A stretch of 64,000 bases of DNA from Parabacteroides faecis. GTDB taxonomy: Bacteria; Bacteroidota; Bacteroidia; Bacteroidales; Tannerellaceae. The DNA lies in assembly GCF_014647375.1 (NCBI RefSeq), contig NZ_BMPB01000002.1:1-64000 (forward strand). The letters run 5' to 3'. A program made the translations under genes and the position numbers. This document shows, piece after piece, positions 23,298 through 32,551 of this stretch. The number at the start of each line of letters is the position of its first letter. Position 1 is the first letter of the stretch. Below the pieces are notes generated by a model. That model ran no database searches and was not told where the DNA came from. It saw only the letters and a program-made list of their open reading frames with translations.

Positions 23298-24413
23298 ATG
23301 GAAAAACAGAAACAGAGCCAGCGGCTTCAGTCGCTGGACGCTTTACGGGGATTTGATATGTTCTTTATTATGGGAGGTGGTGCGCTGTTCGTTGCGCTGG
23401 CAACATGGATACCTACTCCTTTCTTTCAATCGATAGCGGATCAGATGAGCCATGCCAAATGGGGGGCGGGGTTTACGTTCGAGGATATTATCTTTCCGTT
23501 GTTTTTGTTTATTGCCGGTATTTCTTTTCCTTTTTCGCTGGAGAAACAGCGGGAGCGGGGAATGTCCGAAGCGGCTATCTATAAGAAGATCATTCGGCGT
23601 GGTATTACACTTGTGGTACTCGGATTCGTATATAACGGATTGCTCAATCTGAATTTTGAAACGCAACGGTATGCCAGCGTACTGGCCCGTATCGGTCTGG
23701 GATGGATGTTCGGTGCATTGATCTTTGTCAATACACGGACAATCACACGGGTATGGATCGTGGCGGCCATCCTGATAGGGTACTGGTTGTTGCTGTTCAT
23801 TCCGGCACCCGACGGGAATGGGGCGGAGTTGTTTACACGTGAAGGAAATCTGGCTTGTTATATCGACCGCCTGCTGTTGCCGGGGCGTTTGCATGGAGGA
23901 AATTATGACCCGGAAGGCCTTCTGTCTACCTTACCGGCTGTCGGTACTGCTTTGCTGGGCATGTTTACCGGCGAATTCGTCAAACTCAGGAAAGAAGGGT
24001 TGAGCGAAAAGAAAAAGGTGGTGTATATGTTGGTGGCAGGCTGCTGCCTGTTGATAGTCGGACTGTTGTGGGGATTATTCTTTCCGATCAATAAATATTT
24101 ATGGACCAGTTCGTTCGTTTGTACGGTGGGCGGTATCTCTGCTTTGTTGTTCGCCACCTTCTATTATATTGTCGATGTGAAAGAGTGCCGGGGATGGACA
24201 CTTTTCTTTACGGTGATCGGAACGAACTCGATCACAATTTATCTGGCACAGGTATTTATCAACTTCACCTTTACTGCGAATGCAATTTTCGGAGGCTTTA
24301 TCGGTTTGTTTCCTGAAACAGTCCAGCCTTTGCTGGGGGCGATGGCTTATATCGCCGTCTGCTGGGGATTCTTGTATTTCCTTTACCGTCAACGTATCTT
24401 CTTAAAAGTCTAA
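23298..24413 (+). CDS. HGSNAT-like/DUF5009 membrane acyltransferase, copy 1
   Basis: 371 residues from ATG 23298; more upstream codons would run into the cobQ promoter. The signature SLDALRGFDMFFIMGGGALF at the N-terminus and FTFEDIIFPLFLFIAGISFPFS are typical of the bacterial relatives of heparan-alpha-glucosaminide N-acetyltransferase. About ten membrane helices follow, with GNLACYIDR and PEGLLSTLPAVGTALLGMF in between. The family moves acetyl groups across the inner membrane onto sugars; the substrate here is unknown. It is followed 11 bases later by a paralogue. A TATATTTG -7 box lies at 23247-23254. Confidence 0.85.
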   Translation: MEKQKQSQRLQSLDALRGFDMFFIMGGGALFVALATWIPTPFFQSIADQMSHAKWGAGFTFEDIIFPLFLFIAGISFPFSLEKQRERGMSEAAIYKKIIRRGITLVVLGFVYNGLLNLNFETQRYASVLARIGLGWMFGALIFVNTRTITRVWIVAAILIGYWLLLFIPAPDGNGAELFTREGNLACYIDRLLLPGRLHGGNYDPEGLLSTLPAVGTALLGMFTGEFVKLRKEGLSEKKKVVYMLVAGCCLLIVGLLWGLFFPINKYLWTSSFVCTVGGISALLFATFYYIVDVKECRGWTLFFTVIGTNSITIYLAQVFINFTFTANAIFGGFIGLFPETVQPLLGAMAYIAVCWGFLYFLYRQRIFLKV

Positions 24414-24424
24414 AATAATTACAA

Positions 24425-25558
24425 ATGGAAAAAACTACTTACAAGCGATTGGAGTCGCTTGATGCTTTACGCGGATTTGACCTTTTCTTTCTGGTCGCTT
24501 TGGGACCGCTTGCTCATTCGTTGGCGAGGGCCGCTGATGTGGGATGGTTGAACGATTGTATGTGGGCATTCGACCATGTACACTGGGAAGGTTTCTCTCC
24601 CTGGGATCTGATCATGCCGTTGTTCCTGTTTATGTCGGGGGCATCCATGCCTTTTGCCCTGTCACGTTTTAAAGGTGTTTCCGATAAAAAAGGACTTTTC
24701 CGGCGCCTGGGAAAACGTATCCTGTTGCTCTGGATATTCGGTATGATGTGCCAGGGGAATCTGCTGGGACTCGATCCGGATCGTATCTATCTATATTCAA
24801 ATACATTGCAGTCGATCGCAGCCGGTTATCTGATCACGGCCGTGTTGTTCCTTTATACCAGCCGGCGGACCCAGATCGGGGTGGCGGTAGCTTTGCTGCT
24901 TGTCTATTGGGCGGCGATGCAGTTTATCACGGTCGGTAGTTATGGCGGAGGCAACTATACGCCCGAAGGGAACCTGGCGGAATGGATAGACCGTGCCGTG
25001 CTGGGGCGTTTCCGCGATGGGGCGAAAGTGGTGGACGGTGAAATCGTTTTTGCACCGTGGTATCATTATACATGGATTTTGAGTACCCTAAATTTTGGAG
25101 TGACGGTGCTGACAGGTCTGTTTGCCGGTTACATAGCCAAGGATAAAACGAGCGATATTTATAAACTGAAATGGTATTTTGGTGCAGGTGCCGTAATGGT
25201 TGCTGCCGGATGGTTATGGGGATTGCAGATGCCGGTGATCAAAACGATCTGGACCAGCTCGATGGTGTTGGTAAGTAGCGGCTATTGCTTCTTGCTGATG
25301 GGGTTGTTCTATTATCTGATAGACTATAAAGGATATAATAAGAATATCACCTGGCTGAAGGTGTACGGAATGAATTCGATCTTGGCTTATATGCTGGCAA
25401 ATGTCATTAATTTCAGCTGTCTGGGACAGTCCTTATTTTATGGCTTCGAACAATATCTGGGCAATTATTATTCCTTTTTGATCAGCTTGTCAAACGTATC
25501 AGTTATTTATGTAATTTTGTGGCTGCTATATAAACGTAATATATTTCTTAAAGTATAG
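24425..25558 (+). CDS. HGSNAT-like/DUF5009 membrane acyltransferase, copy 2
   Basis: 377 residues. It shares the layout of the preceding gene: SLDALRGFDLFFLVALGPLA, FSPWDLIMPLFLFMSGASMPF, GNLAEWIDRAVLGRF and the final VILWLLYKRNIFLKV, against FLYFLYRQRIFLKV in copy 1. The two are diverged tandem duplicates, probably forming one operon with the serine dehydratase gene that starts 26 bases later. Possible roles are acetylation of two different sugars, or a hetero-oligomer; neither can be chosen from sequence. Confidence 0.85.
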   Translation: MEKTTYKRLESLDALRGFDLFFLVALGPLAHSLARAADVGWLNDCMWAFDHVHWEGFSPWDLIMPLFLFMSGASMPFALSRFKGVSDKKGLFRRLGKRILLLWIFGMMCQGNLLGLDPDRIYLYSNTLQSIAAGYLITAVLFLYTSRRTQIGVAVALLLVYWAAMQFITVGSYGGGNYTPEGNLAEWIDRAVLGRFRDGAKVVDGEIVFAPWYHYTWILSTLNFGVTVLTGLFAGYIAKDKTSDIYKLKWYFGAGAVMVAAGWLWGLQMPVIKTIWTSSMVLVSSGYCFLLMGLFYYLIDYKGYNKNITWLKVYGMNSILAYMLANVINFSCLGQSLFYGFEQYLGNYYSFLISLSNVSVIYVILWLLYKRNIFLKV

Positions 25559-25584
25559 AAAACACAAAATTAGGGAAAAGAGAA

Positions 25585-26787
25585 ATGGAATCAATCAGAC
25601 AGATATACCGGATTGGACACGGTCCGTCGAGTAGTCATACGATGGGGCCGATGCGTGCTGCACAGATGTTTCTGGAACGTAACAGAGGAGCCGTACGTTT
25701 TAACGTAACATTGTATGGTAGCCTTGCTGCTACAGGAAAAGGTCACATGACCGATGCCGCCATTCTGGAAGTGTTGCAACCGGTTGCCAAAACGAATATT
25801 ACCTGGGAACCAAAAATATTCCTGCCGTTCCATCCGAACGGTATGTTGTTCGAATCGTTCAACGAGAAAGACGAAGAACTGGAATCATGGACAGTCTACA
25901 GTATCGGTGGCGGAATACTGGCGAATGAAAGTTTTAACGAGCTGAAGACGGCTCAGGTCTACGAGATGAGTACCATCAAGGATATACAGGCCTGGTGTGA
26001 AAAGACCGGACATTCTTACTGGGAATATGTGGAACAATGTGAGGGTCCTGAAATATGGGATTACCTGGCAGAAGTATGGGATGTGATGCAAAAGGCTGTG
26101 CAGAATGGTCTGGAAGCGGAAGGTATCCTGCCGGGTGGCCTGGGAATACGCCGGAAAGCGTCTGATTATCTGATACGTGCCAAAGGATACGGCAGCAGTA
26201 TTAAGAGTCGTGGCATGGTTTATGCTTTTGCTCTGGCTGTTTCCGAAGAAAACGCCTGTGGCGGTAAGATAGTGACGGCTCCGACCTGTGGTTCCTGCGG
26301 GGTGATGCCTGCTGTATTATATCATCTGAAAGATACCCGCGAGTTCCGTGACTCCCGTATCCTGCGTGCATTGGCGACAGCAGGGTTGTTCGGCAATGTA
26401 GTACGTACGAATGCCTCCGTATCCGGGGCGGAAGTAGGTTGCCAGGGTGAAGTCGGAGTCGCTTGTGCGATGGCTGCCGGAGCTGCCAGCCAGTTGTTCG
26501 GCGGAACGCCTGCCCAGATCGAGTATGCTGCCGAAATGGGGTTGGAACATCACCTGGGGTTGACCTGCGACCCGGTTTGCGGACTGGTGCAGATCCCGTG
26601 TATCGAGCGTAATGCTTTTGCTGCGGCGCGTGCATTGGATGCGAATACATTCTCAAACTTCTCGGATGGAAAGCACCGGGTAAGTTTCGACCAGGTGGTA
26701 GAGGTGATGCGTCAGACCGGTAACGACCTGCCCAGCTTGTATAAGGAGACTTCCGAAGGCGGCCTGGCTAAAAAGTATGGCGATTAA
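25585..26787 (+). CDS. sdaA: L-serine dehydratase (iron-sulfur, single chain)
   Basis: 400 residues. The N-terminal domain has IGHGPSSSHTMGPMRAA, typical of the beta part. The catalytic alpha part has VTAPTCGSCGVMPAV, GAEVGCQGEVGVACAMAAGA and CDPVCGLVQIPCIERNA, whose cysteines bind the 4Fe-4S cluster. It deaminates L-serine to pyruvate and ammonia in the cytoplasm. It is oxygen-sensitive, in line with an anaerobe. Confidence 0.95.
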   Translation: MESIRQIYRIGHGPSSSHTMGPMRAAQMFLERNRGAVRFNVTLYGSLAATGKGHMTDAAILEVLQPVAKTNITWEPKIFLPFHPNGMLFESFNEKDEELESWTVYSIGGGILANESFNELKTAQVYEMSTIKDIQAWCEKTGHSYWEYVEQCEGPEIWDYLAEVWDVMQKAVQNGLEAEGILPGGLGIRRKASDYLIRAKGYGSSIKSRGMVYAFALAVSEENACGGKIVTAPTCGSCGVMPAVLYHLKDTREFRDSRILRALATAGLFGNVVRTNASVSGAEVGCQGEVGVACAMAAGAASQLFGGTPAQIEYAAEMGLEHHLGLTCDPVCGLVQIPCIERNAFAAARALDANTFSNFSDGKHRVSFDQVVEVMRQTGNDLPSLYKETSEGGLAKKYGD

Positions 26788-26808
26788 GTGTATTAATATT
26801 AATTGTAT

Positions 26809-27798
26809 ATGAATAAAAGTTGTGTTATTGCTGTTTGTGCCGCAGCCTTGATGGCGGCTTGCGGACAACCGAAACAGCAGTCTGAAGAGGTGGCTACGAG
26901 TGGCAACCCTGTATTTGAAGGATGGTATGCAGATCCGGAAGGTATTATTTATGATGATACATACTGGATCTATCCAACCTGGAGCGATCTGTATGAGAAT
27001 CAGACATTCTTCGACTGTTTCTCTTCTAAAGACCTTGTAAACTGGACGAAGCATTCTTCTATCCTGGATACGACCGAGGTGAAGTGGGCGAAGCGGGCTA
27101 TGTGGGCACCGTCGGTTATCCGCAAGGAGGGCAAGTATTATTTGTTCTTCGGTGCGAACGATGTGCATGAAGGGGAAATAGGTGGTATTGGTGTAGCTGT
27201 CAGCGACCGCCCTGAAGGTCCGTATAAGGATTTGCTGGGTAAGCCGTTGATCAACGAGATTGTGAACGGGGCGCAGCCTATCGATCAGTTTGTTTTCAAA
27301 GATGACGATAATCGTTATTATATGTATTACGGTGGTTGGGGACATTGTAATGTCGTACAACTGAACGACGACTTTACCGGATTGGTACCGTTTGAAGACG
27401 GGGAGGTCTATAAAGAAGTGACTCCGGCTAATTATACCGAAGGACCATTTATGTTCAGGAAGAACGGTAAATATTATTTCATGTGGAGCGAAGGTGGTTG
27501 GGGAAATCCCGACTATTCGGTTGCGTATGCCATTTCTGATTCGCCTTTCGGACCGTTTAACCGGATAGCCAAGATTCTCCAGCAGGATTCGACGGTAGCG
27601 ACCAGTGCCGGCCACCATTCTATTATGCATGTACCGAATTCGGAGGATTATTATATCGTTTACCATCGCCGTCCGCTGAACGATACGGCACGCGACCACC
27701 GTGCGACTTGTATCGACCGGATGACTTTCGATAAAGACGGATATATCAATCCGGTCAAGATGACCTTCGATGGCGTAGCGGAAAGAAAGATAAAATAG
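26809..27798 (+). CDS. GH43-family glycoside hydrolase lipoprotein
   Basis: 329 residues from ATG 26809. Lipoprotein signal with lipobox ALMAACG (Cys near residue 18). Five-bladed propeller motifs of GH43 follow: FEGWYADPEGIIYDDTYWIY (catalytic base Asp region), RAMWAPSVIRKEGKYYLFFG, NYTEGPFMFRKNGKYYFMWS (acid Glu) and SAGHHSIMHV. The family removes arabinose, xylose or galactose residues from plant polysaccharides. The enzyme is likely tethered in the periplasm or at the outer membrane. No SusCD pair is in the window. A strong terminator follows. Confidence 0.9.
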   Translation: MNKSCVIAVCAAALMAACGQPKQQSEEVATSGNPVFEGWYADPEGIIYDDTYWIYPTWSDLYENQTFFDCFSSKDLVNWTKHSSILDTTEVKWAKRAMWAPSVIRKEGKYYLFFGANDVHEGEIGGIGVAVSDRPEGPYKDLLGKPLINEIVNGAQPIDQFVFKDDDNRYYMYYGGWGHCNVVQLNDDFTGLVPFEDGEVYKEVTPANYTEGPFMFRKNGKYYFMWSEGGWGNPDYSVAYAISDSPFGPFNRIAKILQQDSTVATSAGHHSIMHVPNSEDYYIVYHRRPLNDTARDHRATCIDRMTFDKDGYINPVKMTFDGVAERKIK

Positions 27799-27828
27799 CT
27801 TTCTTCAATTGTATAAAATATATTAAAG

Positions 27829-27860
27829 TAAGGGTGCAATAGTTGCATCCTTATTTTTTT
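27829..27860 (+). terminator. Rho-independent terminator after the GH43 gene
   Basis: Stem TAAGGGTGCAA / TTGCATCCTTA with a three-base loop and one mismatch, followed by seven Ts. Confidence 0.85.
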
Positions 27861-27872
27861 ATATTACTTTTG
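27843..27872 (+). promoter_or_regulatory. Promoter of the TetR/efflux operon
   Basis: TTG at 27843-27845, a 19-base spacer and TACTTTTG at 27865-27872 fit the consensus. The -7 element overlaps the first TetR-type palindrome, and the -33 lies in the preceding terminator stem. Confidence 0.65.
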
Positions 27873-27910
27873 ACACATCTGTCAAACAAAAGTGTCAAAC
27901 ATATTTGACA
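27869..27910. promoter_or_regulatory. Two palindromic operators for the TetR regulator
   Basis: TTTGACA-CATC-TGTCAAA (27869-27886) and TGTCAAA-CATA-TTTGACA (27893-27910) use the same seven-base half-site in opposite arrangement, with centres 24 bases apart. The first overlaps the promoter, as expected for autorepression. Confidence 0.7.
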
Positions 27911-27946
27911 GACAGTGTAGACAAATGAAGTAAAACTAGATATACA

Positions 27947-28588
27947 ATGGGTACAGAAGAAGTAATCACAATGGAGAACCGGATCCTGGAAGCGGCAAAG
28001 CAAGTCTTTGTAAGGAAAGGATACGAAGCGACAAAAATGGGCGACGTGGCGGCCGAGGCCGGAATAGGGCGTACGGCTTTACATTATTATTATCGCACAA
28101 AAGATATGCTGTTCGATGCGATCTTCGACCAGTTGATGGACAGCCTGCTGCCTGACCTGGGAATTATTATCGATGAGAAGCTTCCTTTCCTGGAGAAGCT
28201 GCCTAAGATTATCGAACGATACGTGAATACGCTGCAGAGAAATCCTTTATTTCCGATTTTTGTTTTAAATGAGTTGCAGCGGGATCCGGAGCATATCTAT
28301 CGTTCAGTGTTGAAAGACCTGCCGCGGGTAGAGCCGATCATGCATCTGCATACCCAGTTGATGGATGAAATGGAGAGAGGGCTGATAAAGAAAATGCCAT
28401 TGTATTATATGGCGACAACCCTGATCAGCCTGTTGGTTTTCCCGATGCTGATACGGAATCCGGTTACCGCCATATTTATGAATGGCGATCCCGGGGAATA
28501 CGATAAATTCCTGCAGGAACGTATCCCTTTTGTTACCGATATAATGATCCGGTTGCTGACTCCGGACGATCATACACAAAATAAATAA
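27947..28588 (+). CDS. TetR/AcrR-family transcriptional regulator
   Basis: 213 residues. The N-terminal helix-turn-helix is clear (ENRILEAAKQVFVRKGYEAT, then AAEAGIGRTALHYYYRTKD). The C-terminal helical domain is of the ligand-binding type. It is the first gene of an operon with an outer-membrane channel, an HlyD-type adaptor, two ABC ATPases and two ABC-2 permeases, and so probably represses its own operon through the two palindromes upstream. The arrangement parallels CecR with YbhGFSR in E. coli. Confidence 0.9.
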   Translation: MGTEEVITMENRILEAAKQVFVRKGYEATKMGDVAAEAGIGRTALHYYYRTKDMLFDAIFDQLMDSLLPDLGIIIDEKLPFLEKLPKIIERYVNTLQRNPLFPIFVLNELQRDPEHIYRSVLKDLPRVEPIMHLHTQLMDEMERGLIKKMPLYYMATTLISLLVFPMLIRNPVTAIFMNGDPGEYDKFLQERIPFVTDIMIRLLTPDDHTQNK

Positions 28589-28596
28589 ATACCTCT

Positions 28597-29889
28597 ATGA
28601 AACGGATTTGTGTAATTCTATTCTTATGTTTACCCCTGCTACCGGGAATTGCGAAGGGGCAGGAGAAGATAACACTGGCGCAATGCTACGAATGGGCACG
28701 GGCTAATTATCCCCAGATACGCCAGTATGGGCTGATAGGGCAGACCGAGCAGTATAATCTGTCGAATGCCGTAAAAGGCTGGTTGCCTCAGGTGACGGTG
28801 AATGCGAAAGCTACTTATCAGAGCGATGTGACCAAACTCCCTTTTGATGCGGACAAGCTGTCGGCTGTCATGCCGGGACTGGAAATCCCGGCCTTGAGTA
28901 AAGACCAGTATCAGGTAGTAGCCGAACTGAACCAGAATATATGGGATGGCGGCACGATCCATACTTCCCGCCAACTGACCAAAGCACAGGCTGCAGCAGA
29001 CCGGGAACAATTGGAAAGCGATCTCTATACATTGAACGACCGGGTGAACCAGCTTTATTTCGGTTGTCTGCTCCAGGAGGAGTTGATCCGCCAGAATGTG
29101 TTGTTACAAAAAGAACTGCAGATCAATATCGATCGTATAACGGCGATGATGGCTAACGGGGTAGCCAACCAATCCGACCGTGAAAGTATGGAAGTGGAAC
29201 TTCTGAATGCCCGCCAGAAAGAGATCGAGTTGAAAGCTTCCCGCGTCGCTTTCGGCAGGATGTTGAGTGCGATGATAGGAAAGCCTTATGATAAAGACAG
29301 GATTTTGGAGGTGCCGAACGTACCGGGTAATCCTTTGCCCGGAGAAATAAACCGTCCTGAACTGAAGGCGTTGGATGCTAAAAGCTATTTGCTGGAGCTA
29401 CAGAATAAACAGATCACGAGCGGTTTAATGCCCCGTATAGGTGCGTTTGTTCAGGGCGGATACGGCAGACCGGGATTGAATATGCTGGAGGATAGCTTTG
29501 ATCCGTTCTATATAGCGGGGGTACGCCTTTCCTGGAATATGGGTAAACTATATACATTGAAGAACGACCGCCGTAAAGTCGCTACGACATTGCAGCAGGT
29601 GGAAGTTCAACGTGAGACATTCCTCTTTAATACCTCGCTTGAGTTGATGCAGCAAAACACGGAGATACAGAAGATATCCGACCTGATGAAGGCAGACGAT
29701 GAAATAATCCGCTTGCGCACCAGTATCAAGAATGCTGCGGAGGTGAAACTGGAGAATGGGGTCATCTCCGTTACCGACCTGATCCGTGAGATCAATGCGG
29801 AGGATATGGCGAAGCAGACGGCGGCAGCCCATCGTATCCAGCATCTGAATGCTGTCTATAATTATATGTACACGACGAATAATGAATAA
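28597..29889 (+). CDS. TolC-like outer-membrane efflux protein
   Basis: 430 residues with a signal peptide (residues 1-21, ending GIAKG). The OEP fold is seen in ITLAQCYEWARANYPQIRQY at the N-terminus and in the second repeat with the FVQGGYGRPGLNML and GVRLSWNMGKLYTLKNDR strands. It forms the trimeric exit channel of the tripartite pump whose other parts are encoded downstream. It lies 8 bases after the regulator gene. Confidence 0.92.
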   Translation: MKRICVILFLCLPLLPGIAKGQEKITLAQCYEWARANYPQIRQYGLIGQTEQYNLSNAVKGWLPQVTVNAKATYQSDVTKLPFDADKLSAVMPGLEIPALSKDQYQVVAELNQNIWDGGTIHTSRQLTKAQAAADREQLESDLYTLNDRVNQLYFGCLLQEELIRQNVLLQKELQINIDRITAMMANGVANQSDRESMEVELLNARQKEIELKASRVAFGRMLSAMIGKPYDKDRILEVPNVPGNPLPGEINRPELKALDAKSYLLELQNKQITSGLMPRIGAFVQGGYGRPGLNMLEDSFDPFYIAGVRLSWNMGKLYTLKNDRRKVATTLQQVEVQRETFLFNTSLELMQQNTEIQKISDLMKADDEIIRLRTSIKNAAEVKLENGVISVTDLIREINAEDMAKQTAAAHRIQHLNAVYNYMYTTNNE

Positions 29890-29901
29890 TCAAAAAGAAT
29901 C

Positions 29902-30816
29902 ATGAAAAGTAATATGAAACGATTGAGTTCTTATACCTTGATAGCAACCGCATTATTGGGCCTGGCTGCATGTAACCGGGGAGATGGCAACTTCGATGCG
30001 ACCGGTACGTTTGAGGCGACGGAGATCCTGGTGTCTTCCGAGGCTAACGGGAAGATCATGGAACTGAATATAGAGGAAGGCGACCGGTTGGATGCCGGAG
30101 CAATGGTGGGATATATCGACAGTACCCAGTTATATTTGAAGAAGATGCAGCTTTCGGCGGGCTTACGCTCCGTTGATATCCGTAAACCGGATATCCGCAA
30201 ACAGATCGCAGCTCTGGAACAGCAGATCGCTACGGCCCGTACGGAGCAGCAGCGAATGGAGAACCTGGTAAAGGCAAAAGCGGGTAACCAGAAGCAGGTG
30301 GATGACATTGTAAACAATATCAAATATCTGCAGAAACAACTCGATGCACAATATTCTACCCTGAACAAAACGACCGGGGGAGCTGATGCCGAAGCCGAAA
30401 GCATCCTTTATCAGATCATGCAACTGGACGACCAATTACAGAAAAGCCGTATCGTAACTCCCCAGGCGGGAACGGTTCTCGTCAAATATGCAGAGCCGGG
30501 TGAAGTGATGGCTGCGGGCAAACCGCTGTATAAAATAGCGGATACCGATCTGCTTTACCTTCGGGCTTATATTACGGCCGATCAGCTTTCGACATTGAAA
30601 CAAGGCCAGACAGTACGTGTCTTCGCTGATTACGGAGTGGATGAACAGCGTGAATATCCGGGAACGATTACCTGGATATCCGACAAATCGGAGTTCACGC
30701 CTAAAGGTATCCAGACGAAAGACGAACGTGCCAACCTGGTTTATGCCATCAAGATCGCTGTCAAGAATGACGGCTATCTCAAGATCGGGCAGTATGGCGA
30801 AACGGTGTTTGAGTAA
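29902..30816 (+). CDS. HlyD/YbhG-type periplasmic adaptor lipoprotein
   Basis: 304 residues with a lipobox (LLGLAACN, Cys near residue 25). A biotinyl-lipoyl half-motif (FEATEILVSSEANGKIMELN), a long coiled-coil hairpin (about residues 85-170) and a second lipoyl half (RIVTPQAGTVLVKYAEPGE) make up a membrane fusion protein. It links the ABC-2 transporter to the TolC-like channel. The gap to the next gene is filled by an AT-rich repeat (30815-30846). Confidence 0.92.
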   Translation: MKSNMKRLSSYTLIATALLGLAACNRGDGNFDATGTFEATEILVSSEANGKIMELNIEEGDRLDAGAMVGYIDSTQLYLKKMQLSAGLRSVDIRKPDIRKQIAALEQQIATARTEQQRMENLVKAKAGNQKQVDDIVNNIKYLQKQLDAQYSTLNKTTGGADAEAESILYQIMQLDDQLQKSRIVTPQAGTVLVKYAEPGEVMAAGKPLYKIADTDLLYLRAYITADQLSTLKQGQTVRVFADYGVDEQREYPGTITWISDKSEFTPKGIQTKDERANLVYAIKIAVKNDGYLKIGQYGETVFE

Positions 30817-30846
30817 TTGAAAATTAGAAATTGAGAATTGAAAACT
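30815..30846. repeat. AT-rich AATTGAAAATT repeat (family C)
   Basis: ATTGAAAATTAGAAATTGAG and a further GAATTGAAAAC copy, between the adaptor gene and the first ABC ATPase gene. It is the reverse orientation of the copy at 13000-13026. Confidence 0.5.
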
Positions 30847-30847
30847 A

Positions 30848-31753
30848 ATGGGGATAAATGGGGTTAAGATAGAGGCGATTAGTAAGAATTATGGACTGAT
30901 AGAGGCCTTGCAGGATATTTCCCTGGATATACATTCGGGCGAACTGTTCGGCCTGATCGGGCCGGATGGGGCGGGGAAGACGACTTTATTCCGTATCCTG
31001 ACCACTTTATTACTGGCGGATAAGGGAAAAGCGACCGTCTGCGGATTGGATGTCGTTCGTGATTATAAGAAAATCCGTACAATGGTCGGTTATATGCCGG
31101 GACGTTTCTCTTTGTATCAGGACCTGACGGTGGAAGAGAACCTGAACTTCTTTGCAACGGTATTCAATACGACGATAGCCGAAAATTATGAACTGGTGCG
31201 CGACATCTATGTCCAGATAGAACCGTTCAAGAAACGGAAAGCCGGAAAACTCTCAGGAGGTATGAAGCAGAAACTGGCGTTAAGTTGTGCTTTGATCCAT
31301 CGTCCGGAGGTGCTTTTCCTGGATGAGCCGACGACAGGTGTCGATCCGGTTTCCCGTGTGGAATTTTGGGATATGCTGGATCGTTTGAAGAAACAGGGTA
31401 TTACCATCCTGGTCTCTACTCCTTATATGGATGAGGCTTCCCGTTGCGACCGCATTGCCTTGATGCGTTCCGGCCGATGCCTGTCCGTCGATACACCGGT
31501 AGGCATCCGCTCCTCTTTCGGTAGGCATCTGTGGACTGTACGGGCTTCGTCTATGTATAAACTGTTGGTAGACCTTCGGAGTTTTCCGGGCACTTATTCC
31601 TGCTATGCTTTTGGTGATGCGCATCATCTGACATTGAAGGAGGATGGACGTGAGATGGATGACTTGATGCAGTTCCTGAAAGGAAAAGGTTATACCGATG
31701 TGACCATAGAATCTGTAGAGCCGAGCGTGGAAGATTGCTTTATGGCATTGTGA
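30848..31753 (+). CDS. ABC transporter ATP-binding protein (first of pair)
   Basis: 301 residues. Walker A GPDGAGKTT, signature LSGGMKQKLALS, Walker B VLFLDEPTTGVDP, H-loop equivalent VSTPYMDEASRCDR, in which the usual TTH is replaced by STP. A C-terminal extension of about 80 residues is present. It resembles the N-terminal half of E. coli YbhF; here the two halves are separate genes. It energises the two ABC-2 permeases downstream. Confidence 0.93.
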   Translation: MGINGVKIEAISKNYGLIEALQDISLDIHSGELFGLIGPDGAGKTTLFRILTTLLLADKGKATVCGLDVVRDYKKIRTMVGYMPGRFSLYQDLTVEENLNFFATVFNTTIAENYELVRDIYVQIEPFKKRKAGKLSGGMKQKLALSCALIHRPEVLFLDEPTTGVDPVSRVEFWDMLDRLKKQGITILVSTPYMDEASRCDRIALMRSGRCLSVDTPVGIRSSFGRHLWTVRASSMYKLLVDLRSFPGTYSCYAFGDAHHLTLKEDGREMDDLMQFLKGKGYTDVTIESVEPSVEDCFMAL

Positions 31754-31815
31754 TTAGAAAGATTTGAATCAATGTTGCAATAATAGAAAAATATGAACTT
31801 TCATATAAATATATA

Positions 31816-32550
31816 ATGAACGTAATAGAAACAAACAACCTGACTAAGAGTTTCGGAAGCTTTACGGCAGTCGACCATATTAGCTTTGAGGTGGGCGAAG
31901 GGGAGATATTCGGTTTCCTGGGTGCTAACGGCGCTGGGAAAACGACTGCTATGCGTATGCTTTGCGGACTGTCGACTCCTACTTCCGGTCAGGCTCGTGT
32001 CGCCGGTTTCGATGTCTATAAAGAGACGGAACAGATCAAACGCCATATCGGTTATATGAGCCAGAAGTTTTCTCTTTACGGTGATCTGAAAGTATGGGAG
32101 AATATCCGTTTGTATGGTGGCATTTACGGCCTGTCGGAGAAGAGGCTGGCGGAAAAGACGGATGAATTGCTTGCTGTGCTGGATCTGGAATCAGAACGGA
32201 ATACGCTGGTCGATGCACTCCCTTTGGGATGGAAGCAGAAGCTGGCATTCTCCGTTGCTATCATCCATGAGCCTCGTGTCGTCTTTCTGGATGAACCGAC
32301 CGGAGGTGTCGACCCGGTCACCCGCCGTCAGTTCTGGGAACTGATCTATCAGGCTGCCGAACGGAATATTACTGTTTTTGTCACGACCCATTATATGGAC
32401 GAGGCCGAGTATTGTAACCGGGTTTCCATTATGGTGGACGGGAAGATCGAAGCGCTGGATAGTCCGGCTGCCCTGAAATCTTCTTTCCATGTCGATAATA
32501 TGAATGACGTTTTCCATGCTCTGGCACGAAAAGCGAAAAGAGGAGAATAG
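31816..32550 (+). CDS. ABC transporter ATP-binding protein (second of pair)
   Basis: 244 residues. Walker A GANGAGKTTAMRML, Walker B VVFLDEPTGGVDP and H-loop VTTHYMDEAEYCNR are canonical. The signature reads ALPLGWKQKLAF in place of LSGGQ, a variant I recall from this subfamily of drug-export ATPases. It would pair with the preceding ATPase to form an asymmetric dimer, like the fused YbhF. Confidence 0.93.
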   Translation: MNVIETNNLTKSFGSFTAVDHISFEVGEGEIFGFLGANGAGKTTAMRMLCGLSTPTSGQARVAGFDVYKETEQIKRHIGYMSQKFSLYGDLKVWENIRLYGGIYGLSEKRLAEKTDELLAVLDLESERNTLVDALPLGWKQKLAFSVAIIHEPRVVFLDEPTGGVDPVTRRQFWELIYQAAERNITVFVTTHYMDEAEYCNRVSIMVDGKIEALDSPAALKSSFHVDNMNDVFHALARKAKRGE

Positions 32551-32551
32551 T

